A stretch of DNA of 64,000 bases from an uncultured Actinomycetes bacterium (lineage in GTDB: Bacteria > Actinomycetota > Actinomycetes > Nanopelagicales > Nanopelagicaceae). The translations under genes and the position numbers were made by a program. The DNA lies in the NCBI GenBank assembly GCA_903863015.1, contig CAIPAI010000029.1:151101-215100 (forward strand), written 5' to 3'. The notes below the pieces were generated by a model. The model saw only the letters and a program-made list of their open reading frames with translations, ran no database searches and was not told the origin of the DNA. Position 1 is the stretch's first letter, and each line of letters starts with the position of its first letter. Of the stretch, positions 14,915 to 25,305 are shown piece after piece.

Positions 14915-15876
14915 AAGCAATTTATGCTGCCCGCGCTTCTATGGAAGATCCGATTTCAGCTCTTGAAGTAGGCGAGATAGCGGAACCTGTAATTCCTGAC
15001 GGCTGGGTGCGAGTGCGCATCAAGAGCGCGAGTCTTAATCATCATGATCTCTGGTCTCTTAAAGGCGTGGGATTGCCTAGCGATCGCCTGCCCATGATCC
15101 TTGGCTGTGATGGCGCTGGGGTAACTGATGATGGAAGGGAAGTTCTGCTCCACTCCGTAATTAGTGATCCGAATTGGACTGGTGCCGAAACTCTTGATCC
15201 AAAACGCTCTCTCCTTTCAGAGAAGTTTCCCGGAACGCTTTCTGAGTACGTGCATGTGCCGGCGGGAAATCTCTTACCGAAACCGGAGTACCTCTCTTGG
15301 GACGAAGCGGGTTCACTTTCCACCGCTTGGCTCACGGCCTTCAGTATGTTGAAGAAAGCAGCGCTGCTCCCTGGAGAGAAAGTACTGATTCAAGGTGCCG
15401 GAGGCGGGTTATCTACTGCACTCATTCTCCTTGCGAAAGCCCAAGGTCTCGTTGTCTGGGTGACTTCTCGTAGCGAAGATAAGCGAGTGCGGGCAAGTGC
15501 ACTCGGTGCTGATGGAGTCTTTGAAAGCGGAGAACGCTTGCCAGATCGCGTTGATGCGGTCATGGAGAGCGTGGGCCAAGCGACTTGGCAACATAGCGTG
15601 CGCGCACTCAGGCCTGGTGGCACCATCGTGATTTCCGGAGCCACAAGCGGTGATGCACCGCCAGCAGAGTTGACGCGTATCTTCTTCCTGCAATTGCGCG
15701 TACTCGGTTCCACGATGGGCTCGATTGCCGAGTTTCGCGAAATGCTTGAGCTGATGGAATCAAAGAAGATTGCACCTGTTATTGACTCTACTTATGACTT
15801 TGCTGAAGCACCCAAAGCATTTGCTCGCATGAACGACGGGGAACTTTTCGGCAAAGTGGTTATTAGATTTAGTTAA
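14911..15876 (+). CDS. zinc-free MDR oxidoreductase (quinone oxidoreductase-like)
   Basis: 321 aa. An N-terminal GroES-like domain (KSASLNHHDLWSLKG, then MILGCDGAGVTDDG) and an NADPH-binding Rossmann domain (VLIQGAGGGLSTALILLAKA; TSRSEDKR). It has no structural zinc Cys cluster and no catalytic zinc Cys, so it belongs to the quinone reductase/crotonyl-CoA reductase-like branch of the medium-chain family. Substrate unknown. It is coupled by a 4-bp overlap to the DUF6104 gene, putting it in the Ni-SOD neighbourhood and hinting at a redox-stress role (inference). Confidence 0.85.
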   Translation: MKAIYAARASMEDPISALEVGEIAEPVIPDGWVRVRIKSASLNHHDLWSLKGVGLPSDRLPMILGCDGAGVTDDGREVLLHSVISDPNWTGAETLDPKRSLLSEKFPGTLSEYVHVPAGNLLPKPEYLSWDEAGSLSTAWLTAFSMLKKAALLPGEKVLIQGAGGGLSTALILLAKAQGLVVWVTSRSEDKRVRASALGADGVFESGERLPDRVDAVMESVGQATWQHSVRALRPGGTIVISGATSGDAPPAELTRIFFLQLRVLGSTMGSIAEFREMLELMESKKIAPVIDSTYDFAEAPKAFARMNDGELFGKVVIRFS

Positions 15877-15879
15877 GCA

Positions 15880-16395
15880 CTACTTGGAAAGTGCGGATTG
15901 CAATGAGGTAATCCAACCTTCGGTTGTGTAGGTAGCTCCGCCTACGCCTTGAATCGCTGCAGATTGGGCCGTCAACGTTTGTTGTACGAGGTAAGGAACG
16001 GCTTGCTTATTTATCCATGAGGAGCGCCCGCCTTGCGGAGTTTGCAGCGCCTTAATGGTGGTGATCTTATTGCCGTTAAGGGTTACTTGTACTTGCACTG
16101 GGCCGAATTGAGTTTGCACGACTGAGCCTTTGACGGTTCGCGTCAGTACTTTCTTTGCAGTCGCTGAGGTGGTAGCTGAGGTGGTAGCTGAGGTGGTAGC
16201 TGAGGTGGTAGCTGAGGTGGTAGCTGAGGTGGTAGCTGAGGCCGATGTTGCAGTGGACTTACTTGCACTGCTACTTACCGTGGCAGCGCTCTTGGTCAGC
16301 GTGGGCGCTATGGCCTGGCTAGACGGTGCATAGGAGAGCACGCCGACTGTGCCGGCGATGGTCCCCGTGAGAATGAGGAAGGGTTTCTTATTCAT
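15880..16395 (-). CDS. exported FMN-binding-domain protein
   Basis: 171 aa. An N-terminal signal sequence (basic start, hydrophobic FLILTGTIAGTVGVL) probably ends near SQAIA. A Ser/Thr/Ala-rich linker follows, with six perfect Thr-Ser-Ala-Thr repeats, then an FMN_bind domain from about residue 85. The end GVGGATYTTEGWITSLQSAL contains the SGATxT-like site at which FMN is covalently attached to Thr by ApbE-type flavin transferases. It is probably an extracytoplasmic flavin electron carrier. It converges on the MDR gene with a 3-bp gap. Confidence 0.87.
   Translation of the reverse strand: MNKKPFLILTGTIAGTVGVLSYAPSSQAIAPTLTKSAATVSSSASKSTATSASATTSATTSATTSATTSATTSATTSATAKKVLTRTVKGSVVQTQFGPVQVQVTLNGNKITTIKALQTPQGGRSSWINKQAVPYLVQQTLTAQSAAIQGVGGATYTTEGWITSLQSALSK
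16163..16234 (-). repeat. six perfect 12-bp tandem repeats in the FMN-binding gene
   Basis: Six identical copies of GCTGAGGTGGTA (plus-strand reading) with a partial seventh encode Thr-Ser-Ala-Thr. Perfect identity points to recent expansion. Confidence 0.93.
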
Positions 16396-16457
16396 GACGG
16401 CAGAATTGCAGGTGAAAATGAGTGAGCGGGGTGTGAATTCTGAGAGGGGATTGTGAG

Positions 16458-17078
16458 TTACTGCCTGATGCGGGCGGCGGCTGGTGGAATCTCGCGCTGC
16501 GCTCGCAGGTAGCCACTCTCTGGCGCATCAGAAGCTAATTCTTTGGCATCCAGCGGGATGGTGGGATCGCAGTTCACAAACATATAGTCATCGGCCCCTA
16601 AGCGAGTCACGCATTCGACAAGTAGCGGACGCAGGTGATCGTGCTTCGTGGTGTCACTGAAACTAAAGATGCCACCGCTGGCCACAATAAATGTGATCGG
16701 AATACCTTTAAAGGCAGGAATCTCTCTGTAGTACGTCTTCGCATTGATGATGCGATCAAACCATGCTTTGAGAGAACTTGGCGGACCCCAATTATTCATT
16801 GGTGTTGATATAACGATGGCGCTTGCGTTGAGCACTTCTTCGGAGAGTTCATTTCCTAATGCGAATGCAGCGACTTGTTCAGGAGTTTGATCGGCGACTC
16901 GCGTTTGTCCGGCAACCATCTCTACTAGAGAGAGATGGGGGATTGGGAAAGTGTGACGGTCCCGGACTTCAACGCCTGGGTGTAGCGCCAAAAATTGTTC
17001 GGTGAATTCGTCACGAAGTTTGAGCGACCAGGACTTCTCGCCTCGCAACGAAACTGAAACTCGGAGGAGATAACTCAT
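16458..17078 (-). CDS. FMN-dependent NADH-azoreductase/quinone reductase-like flavodoxin-fold protein
   Basis: 206 aa flavodoxin-like fold of the AzoR/NQO family. The N-terminus [22 protein letters not shown] matches the phosphate-binding loop S-x-R/x-x-S-x-S, and [21 protein letters not shown] is the flavin-contacting PMYNFxxPxxLKxWxDR block. SGGIF precedes the region near the flavin edge. Likely two-electron reduction of quinones. ATG 17078 overlaps the kgd stop as ATGA, so it is co-translated with kgd. Confidence 0.88.
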   Translation of the reverse strand: MSYLLRVSVSLRGEKSWSLKLRDEFTEQFLALHPGVEVRDRHTFPIPHLSLVEMVAGQTRVADQTPEQVAAFALGNELSEEVLNASAIVISTPMNNWGPPSSLKAWFDRIINAKTYYREIPAFKGIPITFIVASGGIFSFSDTTKHDHLRPLLVECVTRLGADDYMFVNCDPTIPLDAKELASDAPESGYLRAQREIPPAAARIRQ

Positions 17079-20000
17079 GAGGCGAAGGCGGCCTGGACCA
17101 ATGCAACTTGTTCGTCGTCGTGGTGGTGATGATTGCCGGTGGCCGGGCTGGCGGAAGCAGCTCGCGAAATAGGCGTGATCAACTTGCCAATGCGTGAAGG
17201 TAGGTTGAGACCGTAGAACGGCCAGGATCCTTGGTTTGCTGGCTCGTCTTGCACCCAGCGAACCTCAGCGTTGGGGTGCGCGGCAAGTGCTGCTTGGATT
17301 TCTGCTTCAGGCATTGGATAAAGCTGCTCAACGCGCACGATTGCAGTCGATGCGTCGTTCCGCTTAGTGCGTTCGGCGATGAGGTCGTAGTAGACCTTGC
17401 CACTACAAAGGATCACGCGCGCTGCATTAGAAACCGACGAGTCAGCAATCACGGGCTGGAAATGTCCGTTAGTGAATTCCGAAAGCGCTGAAGATGCAGC
17501 TTTCAGACGGAGCATCGATTTAGGAGTGAAGACCACCATAGGGCGCTTAGCTGGATTCATCGCGTGCCAGCGGAGTAGGTGGAAGTATGACGAAGGAGAA
17601 GATGGTTGTGCGATCGTCATGTTCTCTTCTGCGCAGAGCGCTAAGAAACGTTCAATGCGCGCAGAAGAGTGATCTGGTCCTTGACCTTCGTAACCATGAG
17701 GCAAAAGCATGACGAGTGAAGAGCGTTGCCCCCACTTTTGGAAGGAGGAAGAGATGAATTCATCGATGATTGTTTGGGCGCCATCGGCGAAATCGCCAAA
17801 CTGGGCTTCCCACAATACGAGAGCATCGCTCTGCTCGACGCTATAGCCATACTCAAAACCGAGTGCAGCGTATTCACTGAGGAGTGAGTCGAAGACGAAG
17901 AACTTGCTCTGCTTTTCCATGCCAGCAAGCGGAGTCCATTCACTACCGTCTTGTTTGTCGATCACAACACAGTGGCGCTGGCCAAAAGTGCCTCGCCTTG
18001 AATCCTGACCAGCGAGTCGAATGTTCTGCCCGGCGCTGAGAAGGGAACCAAAGGCAAGTGCCTCGCCCACTGCCCAATCGATCGTGGCATCATCGAGCGC
18101 TGTAAGGCGACGTTGAATCTGAGGAAGCAACTTCGGATGCACGTTGAAACCTTCAGGAACTGCAACGAGTGCCTGACCAATTTCGCGGGCAAGTTGCTCT
18201 GAAATAGAAGTTTGAATCTGTGATGGGTGTGGGACTACTGGCTCTGCCGGCAATTCCTTCTCTGGAGCGTGATCCTCATGCGGATCAGCAAAGACCGTTT
18301 CCAGCAATTGCTGATAATCACGCAAAGCGCTCTCTGCCTCTTCGAGAGTAATGTCGCCGCGACCTACGAGCGCTTCGGCATAAAGCTTTCGCGTGCTTCG
18401 CTTGGCGTCGATGATTGCGTACATAAGTGGTTGCGTGAAGCTTGGTTCATCAGCTTCGTTGTGGCCGCGACGTCGGTAGCACACCATGTCGATCACCACG
18501 TCTTTACGGAACTTTTGGCGATACTCGAATGCGAGGTGAGCCACGCGTACGCAAGCCTCGGGATCATCACCATTTACGTGGAAGATCGGTGCTTGCACCA
18601 TGCGCGCCACATCGGTGCAGTAAACGGATGAACGTGATGAAGCAGGTGCCGTAGTGAAGCCCACTTGATTATTGATGATGACGTGGATGGTTCCACCGGT
18701 GCGGTATCCACGTAATTGAGAAAGATTGAGGGTCTCGGCAACCACGCCTTGGCCGGCAAATGCTGCATCACCATGTACCAGAATTGGAAGTACGGTGAAA
18801 CCGTCTTCTCCCTTATCGAGGCGATCCTGCTTGGCTCGCACTACGCCTTCTACTACTGGATTAACGGCCTCGAGGTGTGACGGGTTAGCCGCGAGATATA
18901 CCTGAGTTGTTTCGCCAGCATCTGAGGTAAAGGTGCCGCGTGTGCCTAAGTGGTACTTCACATCTCCGGACCCCTGGACTGAGACTGGATCGTAATTACC
19001 TTCGAACTCACGGAAAATTTGCCCGTAAGACTTACCGGCAATGTTTGCGAGGACGTTGAGTCGTCCTCTGTGAGGCATGCCAATGCACACCTCTTCGATG
19101 TCGGCGTTGGCTGCACTGGAAAGGATGGCGTCAAGGAGTGGAATGACGCTCTCTCCACCTTCAAGTGAGACGCGCTTTTGCCCGACGTACTTAGTTTGTA
19201 AGAAGGTTTCAAAAACTTCGGCGGCATTGAGTTTGCGAAGGATGCGTAGTTGCTCCTCGCGTGGAGTCTTCGTTAAACCGACTTCAATTCGGTTTTGAAT
19301 CCATTTGCGCTCAGCTGGATCTTGGATGTGCATGTACTCGATTCCTACTGTGCGGCAGTAAGAGTCACGTAGCAAGCCAAGAATGTGGCGCAACTTCATG
19401 AACGGCAAACTTCCGAATCCGCCCGTAGCTACTTCTCGATCAAGATCCCAAAGAGTGAGTCCGTGTGAGACCACGTCGAGGTCAGGATGTGAACGTTGCT
19501 TAAACTCAAGTGGATCAGTGTCAGCCATGAGATGACCGCGAACGCGGTAAGAGTGGATGAGCTCTTGAACTCGAGCGGTCTTATCGATGACATCGCCCTT
19601 GACGCTGCGCTTGTCGATCATCCAGCGAACAGGCTCGTAGGGGATACGAAGTGATTGGAATATTTCATCGAAGAACTCATCGCTGAGTAACGCATCGTGC
19701 ATGCGACGTAAGAAGTCTCCCGACTGTGCGCCTTGAATGATGCGGTGGTCATACGTGCTTGTCAGCGTGAAAGTCTTGCTAATACCCATATCTGCAAGGG
19801 CTTCTTCACTCGCGCCTTGAAACTCTGCTGGATATTCAAGAGCACCCACGCCAATGATTGCTCCTTGGCCAGCCATGAGGCGTGGGACCGAGTGCACTGT
19901 TCCGATGGTTCCCGGATTAGTAAGAGAAATTGTGGTGTCGGCATAATCTTCGACAGTGAGTTTTCCTTGACGTGCCTTCCGCACTACATCTTCATATGCG

Positions 20001-20749
20001 CTCCAGAATTGCGCGAAGTCGAGTGACTCACAGCCCTTAATGTTTGGCACGAGGAGTTGTCGGGTGCCATCTGGTTTTGCAAGATCGATGGCAATACCCA
20101 TGTTGACATGGTCGGGATGTCCGAGCGCGGGCTTACCGTCAACGAGCGCGTAGAACGAATTCATCCCGGGCATCTGCTTGAGCGCGCGCAACATAGCGAA
20201 AGCAATGATGTGTGTGAAAGAGACTTTGCCACCGCGGCTTCGTGCTAAGTGGTTATTGATGACTACTCGGTTATCGATCAGAAGTTTGGCGGGGATGGCG
20301 CGCACACTGGTTGCTACCGGAACGGTGAGTGAACCCTCCATGTTGGTGACCACGCGGGCGGCGACACCTCGAAGAGTTTCGACGGTTGCTGCCGCAGGAA
20401 GTGCGGGCGCAACTGCGGGCGCAACTGCAGACGTAAGTGGAGGCGCAACTGCCGGCGCAACTGCAGGCGCAACTGGGGGCGCAACTGGGGGCGCAACTGG
20501 CGTGGGAGGGGTTACTCGACCTGAGACGGGGTTGCTACTAGGAAATTGCGGCGACACGGGAGCGCCAGCGGTTTTAGGAGTCGTGGGAAGTGCGCGGGTC
20601 GAAGCGCTGCCGGGGGTGAAGTCTGCAAAAAAATCCCACCACGCCTTATCTACTGAGTTGGGATCCTGGCGGTAGCGCTCGTACATCTCTTCGACTAGCC
20701 ACTCATTCGGGCCAAATTGCGCGAGCGGGTGCTGTGGTTCTGTGGTCAC
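17075..20749 (-). CDS. kgd: multifunctional 2-oxoglutarate decarboxylase/dehydrogenase E1-E2 fusion
   Basis: 1224 aa from GTG 20749, preceded by a GGGGAGAG site. Parts in order: a small N-terminal E1-like segment ([19 protein letters not shown]); a Pro/Ala/Val linker of 12-bp repeats; an E2-type acyltransferase domain ([27 protein letters not shown] active site); then a full E1o TPP domain ([13 protein letters not shown], then [10 protein letters not shown] and INNQVGFTT) and the C-terminal transketolase-like region. No lipoyl domain is present, as usual for the actinobacterial enzyme, which works with a separate lipoyl E2 and Lpd. A longer frame upstream would run across the tRNA-Arg gene and is rejected. 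Confidence 0.96.
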   Translation of the reverse strand: MTTEPQHPLAQFGPNEWLVEEMYERYRQDPNSVDKAWWDFFADFTPGSASTRALPTTPKTAGAPVSPQFPSSNPVSGRVTPPTPVAPPVAPPVAPAVAPAVAPPLTSAVAPAVAPALPAAATVETLRGVAARVVTNMEGSLTVPVATSVRAIPAKLLIDNRVVINNHLARSRGGKVSFTHIIAFAMLRALKQMPGMNSFYALVDGKPALGHPDHVNMGIAIDLAKPDGTRQLLVPNIKGCESLDFAQFWSAYEDVVRKARQGKLTVEDYADTTISLTNPGTIGTVHSVPRLMAGQGAIIGVGALEYPAEFQGASEEALADMGISKTFTLTSTYDHRIIQGAQSGDFLRRMHDALLSDEFFDEIFQSLRIPYEPVRWMIDKRSVKGDVIDKTARVQELIHSYRVRGHLMADTDPLEFKQRSHPDLDVVSHGLTLWDLDREVATGGFGSLPFMKLRHILGLLRDSYCRTVGIEYMHIQDPAERKWIQNRIEVGLTKTPREEQLRILRKLNAAEVFETFLQTKYVGQKRVSLEGGESVIPLLDAILSSAANADIEEVCIGMPHRGRLNVLANIAGKSYGQIFREFEGNYDPVSVQGSGDVKYHLGTRGTFTSDAGETTQVYLAANPSHLEAVNPVVEGVVRAKQDRLDKGEDGFTVLPILVHGDAAFAGQGVVAETLNLSQLRGYRTGGTIHVIINNQVGFTTAPASSRSSVYCTDVARMVQAPIFHVNGDDPEACVRVAHLAFEYRQKFRKDVVIDMVCYRRRGHNEADEPSFTQPLMYAIIDAKRSTRKLYAEALVGRGDITLEEAESALRDYQQLLETVFADPHEDHAPEKELPAEPVVPHPSQIQTSISEQLAREIGQALVAVPEGFNVHPKLLPQIQRRLTALDDATIDWAVGEALAFGSLLSAGQNIRLAGQDSRRGTFGQRHCVVIDKQDGSEWTPLAGMEKQSKFFVFDSLLSEYAALGFEYGYSVEQSDALVLWEAQFGDFADGAQTIIDEFISSSFQKWGQRSSLVMLLPHGYEGQGPDHSSARIERFLALCAEENMTIAQPSSPSSYFHLLRWHAMNPAKRPMVVFTPKSMLRLKAASSALSEFTNGHFQPVIADSSVSNAARVILCSGKVYYDLIAERTKRNDASTAIVRVEQLYPMPEAEIQAALAAHPNAEVRWVQDEPANQGSWPFYGLNLPSRIGKLITPISRAASASPATGNHHHHDDEQVALVQAAFAS
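20402..20501 (-). repeat. 12-bp tandem repeats in the Kgd linker
   Basis: About eight imperfect 12-bp units (GCAACTGCGGGC and variants, plus-strand reading) encode Ala-Pro-x-Val. They lengthen the flexible linker between the N-terminal segment and the acyltransferase domain. Confidence 0.85.
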
Positions 20750-20907
20750 GATCTCTCCCCTGGGCACGCCAACTAAATATCTTGACGTCGATAGATTAGT
20801 GGCGTCAGACCCCTGTTTGCGAACTGAAAGGGCAGGCCTGGCGCCTCCATCCCAGCGTGAATTTCCCGGCCTCTTGCCCGCCGCACCACTTCCGGCTCTT
20901 CCTATCG

Positions 20908-20979
20908 TGCCCCCGGCAGGATTCGAACCTGCGCCCCCGCCTCCGGAGGGCGGTGCTCTATCCCCTGAGCTACGGGGGC
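20908..20979 (-). tRNA. tRNA-Arg(CCG)
   Basis: Cloverleaf on the minus strand: acceptor GCCCCCG pairs with CGGGGGC, D arm GCTC/GAGC, anticodon stem CCGCC/GGCGG with loop CTCCGGA (anticodon CCG), T arm GCAGG-TTCGAAT-CCTGC and discriminator A. Length is 72 nt with a 4-nt variable loop. CCA is not encoded. The gene lies back to back with argS. Confidence 0.97.
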
Positions 20980-20990
20980 ATCTGGGAGCG

Positions 20991-20996
20991 AGGGTA
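20991..20996 (-). promoter_or_regulatory. -10 hexamer TACCCT of tRNA-Arg
   Basis: TACCCT (within TGATACCCT) lies 11 nt before the mature tRNA 5' end on the minus strand. Its expected -35 region falls on the argS -10 box. Confidence 0.4.
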
Positions 20997-21009
20997 TCAG
21001 CCACCTCGG

Positions 21010-21015
21010 TAGCCT
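21010..21015 (+). promoter_or_regulatory. -10 hexamer TAGCCT, leaderless start of argS
   Basis: TAGCCT, TAGGGC, ATG 21022, with no Shine-Dalgarno. Confidence 0.5.
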
Positions 21016-21021
21016 TAGGGC

Positions 21022-22677
21022 ATGAATCCGGCCGCGCTCGAGGCGCTGATCCTCCAGGTGCTTCGGGAGAGCCCTGAAATTTCGCCCCCCGAACACCTTC
21101 CAGCGACGGTTTCGGTAGAGCGTCCTAAGAATCGCGAGCATGGCGATTACGCGACCAACATCGCGCTCACTCTCACCAAAGCTGTCGGCAAACCCCCGCG
21201 AGAAATTGCCGAGGCGCTCGCCCGCAAACTCGTAGATCATGCAGATATTGCTGCCGTCGATGTAGCTGGTCCGGGTTTTCTTAACATTACTTTTTCGGCT
21301 GCCTCTCAAGGCGAGCTTGCTCGCACCATTTTGAATGCTGGAAAAATTTATGGTCACGGCAGCGCGCTTGCCGGGGTTCATGTCAATTTGGAATTTATTA
21401 GCGCCAACCCCACGGGGCCTTTGCACCTCGGTCATACACGTTGGGCCGCAGTAGGCGATGCTCTTGGTCGAGTACTCACGGCCGCGGGTGCAGATGTAAA
21501 ACGTGAGTTCTACATTAATGATCGCGGAGTGCAGATGGATCGCTTCGGCGCTTCGCTCATGGCTGCTGCGCATAGTGAGCCAACTCCAGAAGATGGATAT
21601 CACGGTGCATACATTCAAGAATTAGCAATTGAAATTCTTACAAAGAAGCCAGAGATCATGGGTTTGCCTCAGACCGATCAGCTGGTGGCATTTCGCGAGG
21701 CCGGTTATGAGTTGCAACTTGCTCAACAGCAAGGGGTATTAGATACCTTTGATACTCACTTCGATGTGTGGTTCTCAGAGCGAGGCTTGCACTCGTCTGA
21801 TGCAGTGGCACGTGCCTTTTCTAAGCTTCGCGAGCAAGGCCATGTCTTCGAATCCGAAGGCGCCGTCTGGTTGCGCACTACTGACTTTGGAGATGACAAA
21901 GATCGTGTTCTAGTCAAAGCAGATGGCGAACTTACCTACTTTGCTTCTGATACTGCCTACTACGTCGACAAACGATCGCGCGGATTCGATATTTGCATTT
22001 ACATGCTCGGCGCGGATCATCATGGCTACGTGGGTCGTCTCAAAGCGATAGCCGCGTGTGCCGGAGACGATCCCGAGTACAACATTCAAGTATTGATCGG
22101 CCAAATGGTAAAAATTGTAGAAGGTGGCCAAGAGGTCAAGCTTTCAAAGCGTGCCGGCACCATCATTACTCTTGAAGATATCGTTGAGATGGTTGGCGTC
22201 GATGCAACTCGATACACGTTAATTCGTTACCCCACCGATACTCCGATGACGATGGATGTAGACATCCTAAAGAGCCGTACTAATGAGAATCCGGTTTACT
22301 ACGTGCAGTACGCGCACGCCCGAATCAGCGGTGTACTTCGCAATGCTTCAGAGGTCGGTATACCAATGGATATTGCTGGCTTTGATCCTGCAGCGCTTAC
22401 ACATGAACGCGAGAACGACCTCCTGGGGGTTCTTGGTGAATTTCCACGGGTCGTGCAATTCTCTGCAGAATTACGCGAGCCCCATCGAGTGGCACGTTAT
22501 CTAGAAGAACTCGCTGGTACCTATCACCGTTTCTACGATGCCTGTCGTGTGCTTCCGCTCGGTGATGAAGAAATTAGTTCGATACATAAATCTCGTGTGG
22601 TGCTTTCAGCTGCTGCTCAGCAGGTCTTTGCTAACGGGCTGTCGATGCTAGGTGTCTCGGCACCGGAGCGGATGTGA
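21022..22677 (+). CDS. argS: arginyl-tRNA synthetase
   Basis: 551-aa class I synthetase. The N-terminal Add-1 domain occupies roughly residues 1-90. The HIGH-type motif is HLGH in [19 protein letters not shown]; the KMSKS-type loop is KLSKR in [17 protein letters not shown]. The C-terminal DALR anticodon-binding domain includes [15 protein letters not shown]. It charges tRNA-Arg, and a tRNA-Arg gene lies back to back with it 42 bp away. It is coupled to lysA by the stop/start overlap TGATG. Confidence 0.97.
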   Translation: MNPAALEALILQVLRESPEISPPEHLPATVSVERPKNREHGDYATNIALTLTKAVGKPPREIAEALARKLVDHADIAAVDVAGPGFLNITFSAASQGELARTILNAGKIYGHGSALAGVHVNLEFISANPTGPLHLGHTRWAAVGDALGRVLTAAGADVKREFYINDRGVQMDRFGASLMAAAHSEPTPEDGYHGAYIQELAIEILTKKPEIMGLPQTDQLVAFREAGYELQLAQQQGVLDTFDTHFDVWFSERGLHSSDAVARAFSKLREQGHVFESEGAVWLRTTDFGDDKDRVLVKADGELTYFASDTAYYVDKRSRGFDICIYMLGADHHGYVGRLKAIAACAGDDPEYNIQVLIGQMVKIVEGGQEVKLSKRAGTIITLEDIVEMVGVDATRYTLIRYPTDTPMTMDVDILKSRTNENPVYYVQYAHARISGVLRNASEVGIPMDIAGFDPAALTHERENDLLGVLGEFPRVVQFSAELREPHRVARYLEELAGTYHRFYDACRVLPLGDEEISSIHKSRVVLSAAAQQVFANGLSMLGVSAPERM

Positions 22678-24005
22678 TGAGTATGTGGTCAAAGAACGTG
22701 TCATGGAGCGCTGATGGAGAACTTTCGATTGCCGGAATCTCCGCCACTGCGCTGGCAGCGCAATTCGGTACACCGCTCTTCGTGTTAGACGAAGATGATT
22801 TTCGTTCTAATGCCCGGAGATTTAAAGATGCCTTCGAAGGTGCTTTCGGAGTCGGAAAAGTTTCGGTCTACTACGCAGGAAAAGCTTTTCTTTCGGCGAG
22901 CGTGGTTCAGTGGCTGGAAGCAGATGGGCTCAACCTCGATGTCTGCACAGGCGGTGAGTTGGCTGTTGCCCAGCTTGCCAAGTTCCCGGCCGCACGCATT
23001 GAATTCCACGGAAATAACAAGAGCGTTGCTGAGATAGAACAAGCATTGGATTATGGCGTTGAGTGCATTGCTGTCGATTCTTTCTTTGAAATTGATCGTG
23101 TCGAAAGAGCAGCTGCTGCTCGCGGAATCATTCAGAAAGTAATCATTCGTACTACTCCTGGAATCGAAGCTCACACGCATGAATTCATTGCAACCGCTCA
23201 TGAAGATGTGAAGTTCGGTTTCAGCATTGCCTCAGGGGCAGCACTCGAAGCAGCTCGGCTGGTGAGAAGTGCTACACATTTAGACTTACAAGGTCTCCAT
23301 GCGCATATCGGTTCGCAAATCTTTGATACAGATGGCTATGAACTGGCAGCAAAACGGATCATTGCGCTGCTCGCCACGATCCGCGATGAGAGCAATGCAG
23401 AGCTGCCTCTTCTAGATTTAGGAGGCGGGTTTGGCATCGCGTACCTTGCTGGAGAATCTGCTCTCGACCCAGTGGAAGTTGCCAAGAAGATGCACGCAGT
23501 AATTGCATCGGCATGTGAAGTGCACGGTCTAAGAGTGCCCCATATTTCCATTGAGCCCGGCCGTGCGATAGTGGGCCCGTCGATGGCGACTCTTTACGAA
23601 GTAGGAACGACAAAGTCCATCGTCCTAGACGATGGGGGATCACGCGCATATATCGCTGTTGATGGTGGGATGAGTGACAACATTCGTCCGGCACTTTACG
23701 ACGCGGAGTACACGGTCGCCCTTGCTAATAGAAGGTCTACCGCTGCCGTGCAACCGTCTCGGGTAGTTGGCAAACATTGCGAGAGCGGCGACATCATTAT
23801 TAAGAATGTCGACTTACCGAGCGATATCGCGCCAGGAGATCTCTTAGTAACTCCCGTTACTGGGGCATACGGACGCAGCATGGCGAGCAATTACAACCAT
23901 ATTTCACGTCCTCCTGTGGTCGCCGTGGCGCTTGGCAAGGCCCGGATAATTGTGCGCCGCGAAACTCACGAGGATCTCCTTCGCCTCGAGAATATGGAAG
24001 GCTAG
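22677..24005 (+). CDS. lysA: diaminopimelate decarboxylase
   Basis: 442 aa, fold-type III PLP enzyme making L-lysine from meso-DAP. PLP Lys in VYYAGKAFLS, substrate/PLP contacts in GLHAHIGSQIFD and LDLGGGFGIAY, EPGRAIVGP near residue 300, and the catalytic Cys in GKHCESGDIIIK. I chose ATG 22677, which overlaps the argS stop; ATG 22683 two codons later is possible. It heads the run lysA-hom-thrC-thrB, all aspartate-family amino-acid genes. Confidence 0.96.
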   Translation: MSMWSKNVSWSADGELSIAGISATALAAQFGTPLFVLDEDDFRSNARRFKDAFEGAFGVGKVSVYYAGKAFLSASVVQWLEADGLNLDVCTGGELAVAQLAKFPAARIEFHGNNKSVAEIEQALDYGVECIAVDSFFEIDRVERAAAARGIIQKVIIRTTPGIEAHTHEFIATAHEDVKFGFSIASGAALEAARLVRSATHLDLQGLHAHIGSQIFDTDGYELAAKRIIALLATIRDESNAELPLLDLGGGFGIAYLAGESALDPVEVAKKMHAVIASACEVHGLRVPHISIEPGRAIVGPSMATLYEVGTTKSIVLDDGGSRAYIAVDGGMSDNIRPALYDAEYTVALANRRSTAAVQPSRVVGKHCESGDIIIKNVDLPSDIAPGDLLVTPVTGAYGRSMASNYNHISRPPVVAVALGKARIIVRRETHEDLLRLENMEG

Positions 24006-24009
24006 GTAC

Positions 24010-25305
24010 ATGCCTTCCTCGAATCTCACTATGAACGTTGGTCTGCTCGGCGGCGGTGTGGTCGGCGGCAGCGTTTACCGGCTTGCCAATTCGCAAGCGG
24101 CGGATCTGGCGGCACGCACTGGAGTGAAGTTGGCGGTCACTCGAGTAGCGGTTCGCTCACTCGACAAGGCGCGAGATATTCCTGCCGAAGTTTTAACCAC
24201 AGACGCGCAGAGCATTGTTGACGACCCTTCGATCGACATCGTTATTGAGTTGATGGGCGGTATTGAGCCCGCACGATCACTTATTTTGAGTGCACTTAAA
24301 TCAGGTAAGTCAGTCATCACCGCGAATAAAGCACTCCTTGCTGAAGACGGACCAACACTTTTCAAGGTTGCTCGTGACAATGGTGTCGATATTTATTACG
24401 AAGCGTCGGTCGCGGGCGCCATTCCACTACTTCGACCCATCCGTGAATCGCTTGCAGGCGATCAAATTACTCGGGTGATGGGAATCGTGAACGGTACAAC
24501 CAATTTCATTCTCACCAAGATGGACGAAGAGGGTTCATCGTTCGATCAGGTATTGGCAGAAGCACAAGCCCTTGGATACGCCGAGGCAGATCCCACTGCC
24601 GACATCGAAGCCTTTGACGCAGCAGCCAAAGCAGCAATTCTGGCGAGTCTGGCATTTCACTCGCGAGTAACGGTTGACGATGTTTCGCGCGAAGGCATCA
24701 CGCACATCAGTGCTGCAGACATTGCATCAGCACACGCGATGAATCACGTCATTAAACTTCTAGCAATCGCAGAGCTGCTCCCAGATAACCGACTTGCTGT
24801 CCGTGTGCATCCCACCTTGATCCCGCGCTCACATCCGCTTGCTGCGGTTCGAGATGCGTTCAATGCCGTCTTCGTTGAGGCTCGCGCCGCTGGCGAAGTC
24901 ATGTTTTACGGTCGTGGTGCTGGTGGGTTGCCTACCGCAAGTGCAGTCCTTGGGGATCTGGTAGCGGTAGTCCGCAATCGCGCTGCGAATACCACCGGCT
25001 CACAAGAGAGTGCATACGCCGAACGTTCAGTGGCGCCTTTAAGCGATACTTTGACTCGTTATCACGTGCGACTTGAAGTCTCTGATCGCCCGGGTGTACT
25101 TGCCGCTGTAGCTCAAATTTTCGCTAAGCACTCTGTTTCTATTCAAATAGTCCGACAGGGTGGGCGCGGCGATGATGCCGAATTAGTCATTGTGAGCCAC
25201 TTGGCTAGTGAAGCAAATCTCGCAGCGACCGTCGACGAATTGCGCAGCATGGAAGTTGTTCGTGACGTAGCAAGTGTCCTTCGTGTGATTGGTGGAACAG
25301 CATGA
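24010..25305 (+). CDS. hom: homoserine dehydrogenase
   Basis: 431 aa, NAD(P)-dependent reduction of aspartate semialdehyde to homoserine. N-terminal Rossmann motif [12 protein letters not shown], catalytic block [12 protein letters not shown], the [14 protein letters not shown] signature with [21 protein letters not shown], and a C-terminal ACT domain ([20 protein letters not shown]) that in this family mediates feedback control by threonine. ATG 24010 follows a GGAAGG sequence at about 8 nt; upstream codons belong to lysA. Its last codons overlap thrC (ATGA). Confidence 0.96.
   Translation: MPSSNLTMNVGLLGGGVVGGSVYRLANSQAADLAARTGVKLAVTRVAVRSLDKARDIPAEVLTTDAQSIVDDPSIDIVIELMGGIEPARSLILSALKSGKSVITANKALLAEDGPTLFKVARDNGVDIYYEASVAGAIPLLRPIRESLAGDQITRVMGIVNGTTNFILTKMDEEGSSFDQVLAEAQALGYAEADPTADIEAFDAAAKAAILASLAFHSRVTVDDVSREGITHISAADIASAHAMNHVIKLLAIAELLPDNRLAVRVHPTLIPRSHPLAAVRDAFNAVFVEARAAGEVMFYGRGAGGLPTASAVLGDLVAVVRNRAANTTGSQESAYAERSVAPLSDTLTRYHVRLEVSDRPGVLAAVAQIFAKHSVSIQIVRQGGRGDDAELVIVSHLASEANLAATVDELRSMEVVRDVASVLRVIGGTA

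Noticed and set aside
20750..21004. N-terminal extension of kgd by about 85 residues
   Set aside because: The extension would be translated through the tRNA-Arg gene; GTG 20749 has a good ribosome binding site and gives the conserved N-terminus.
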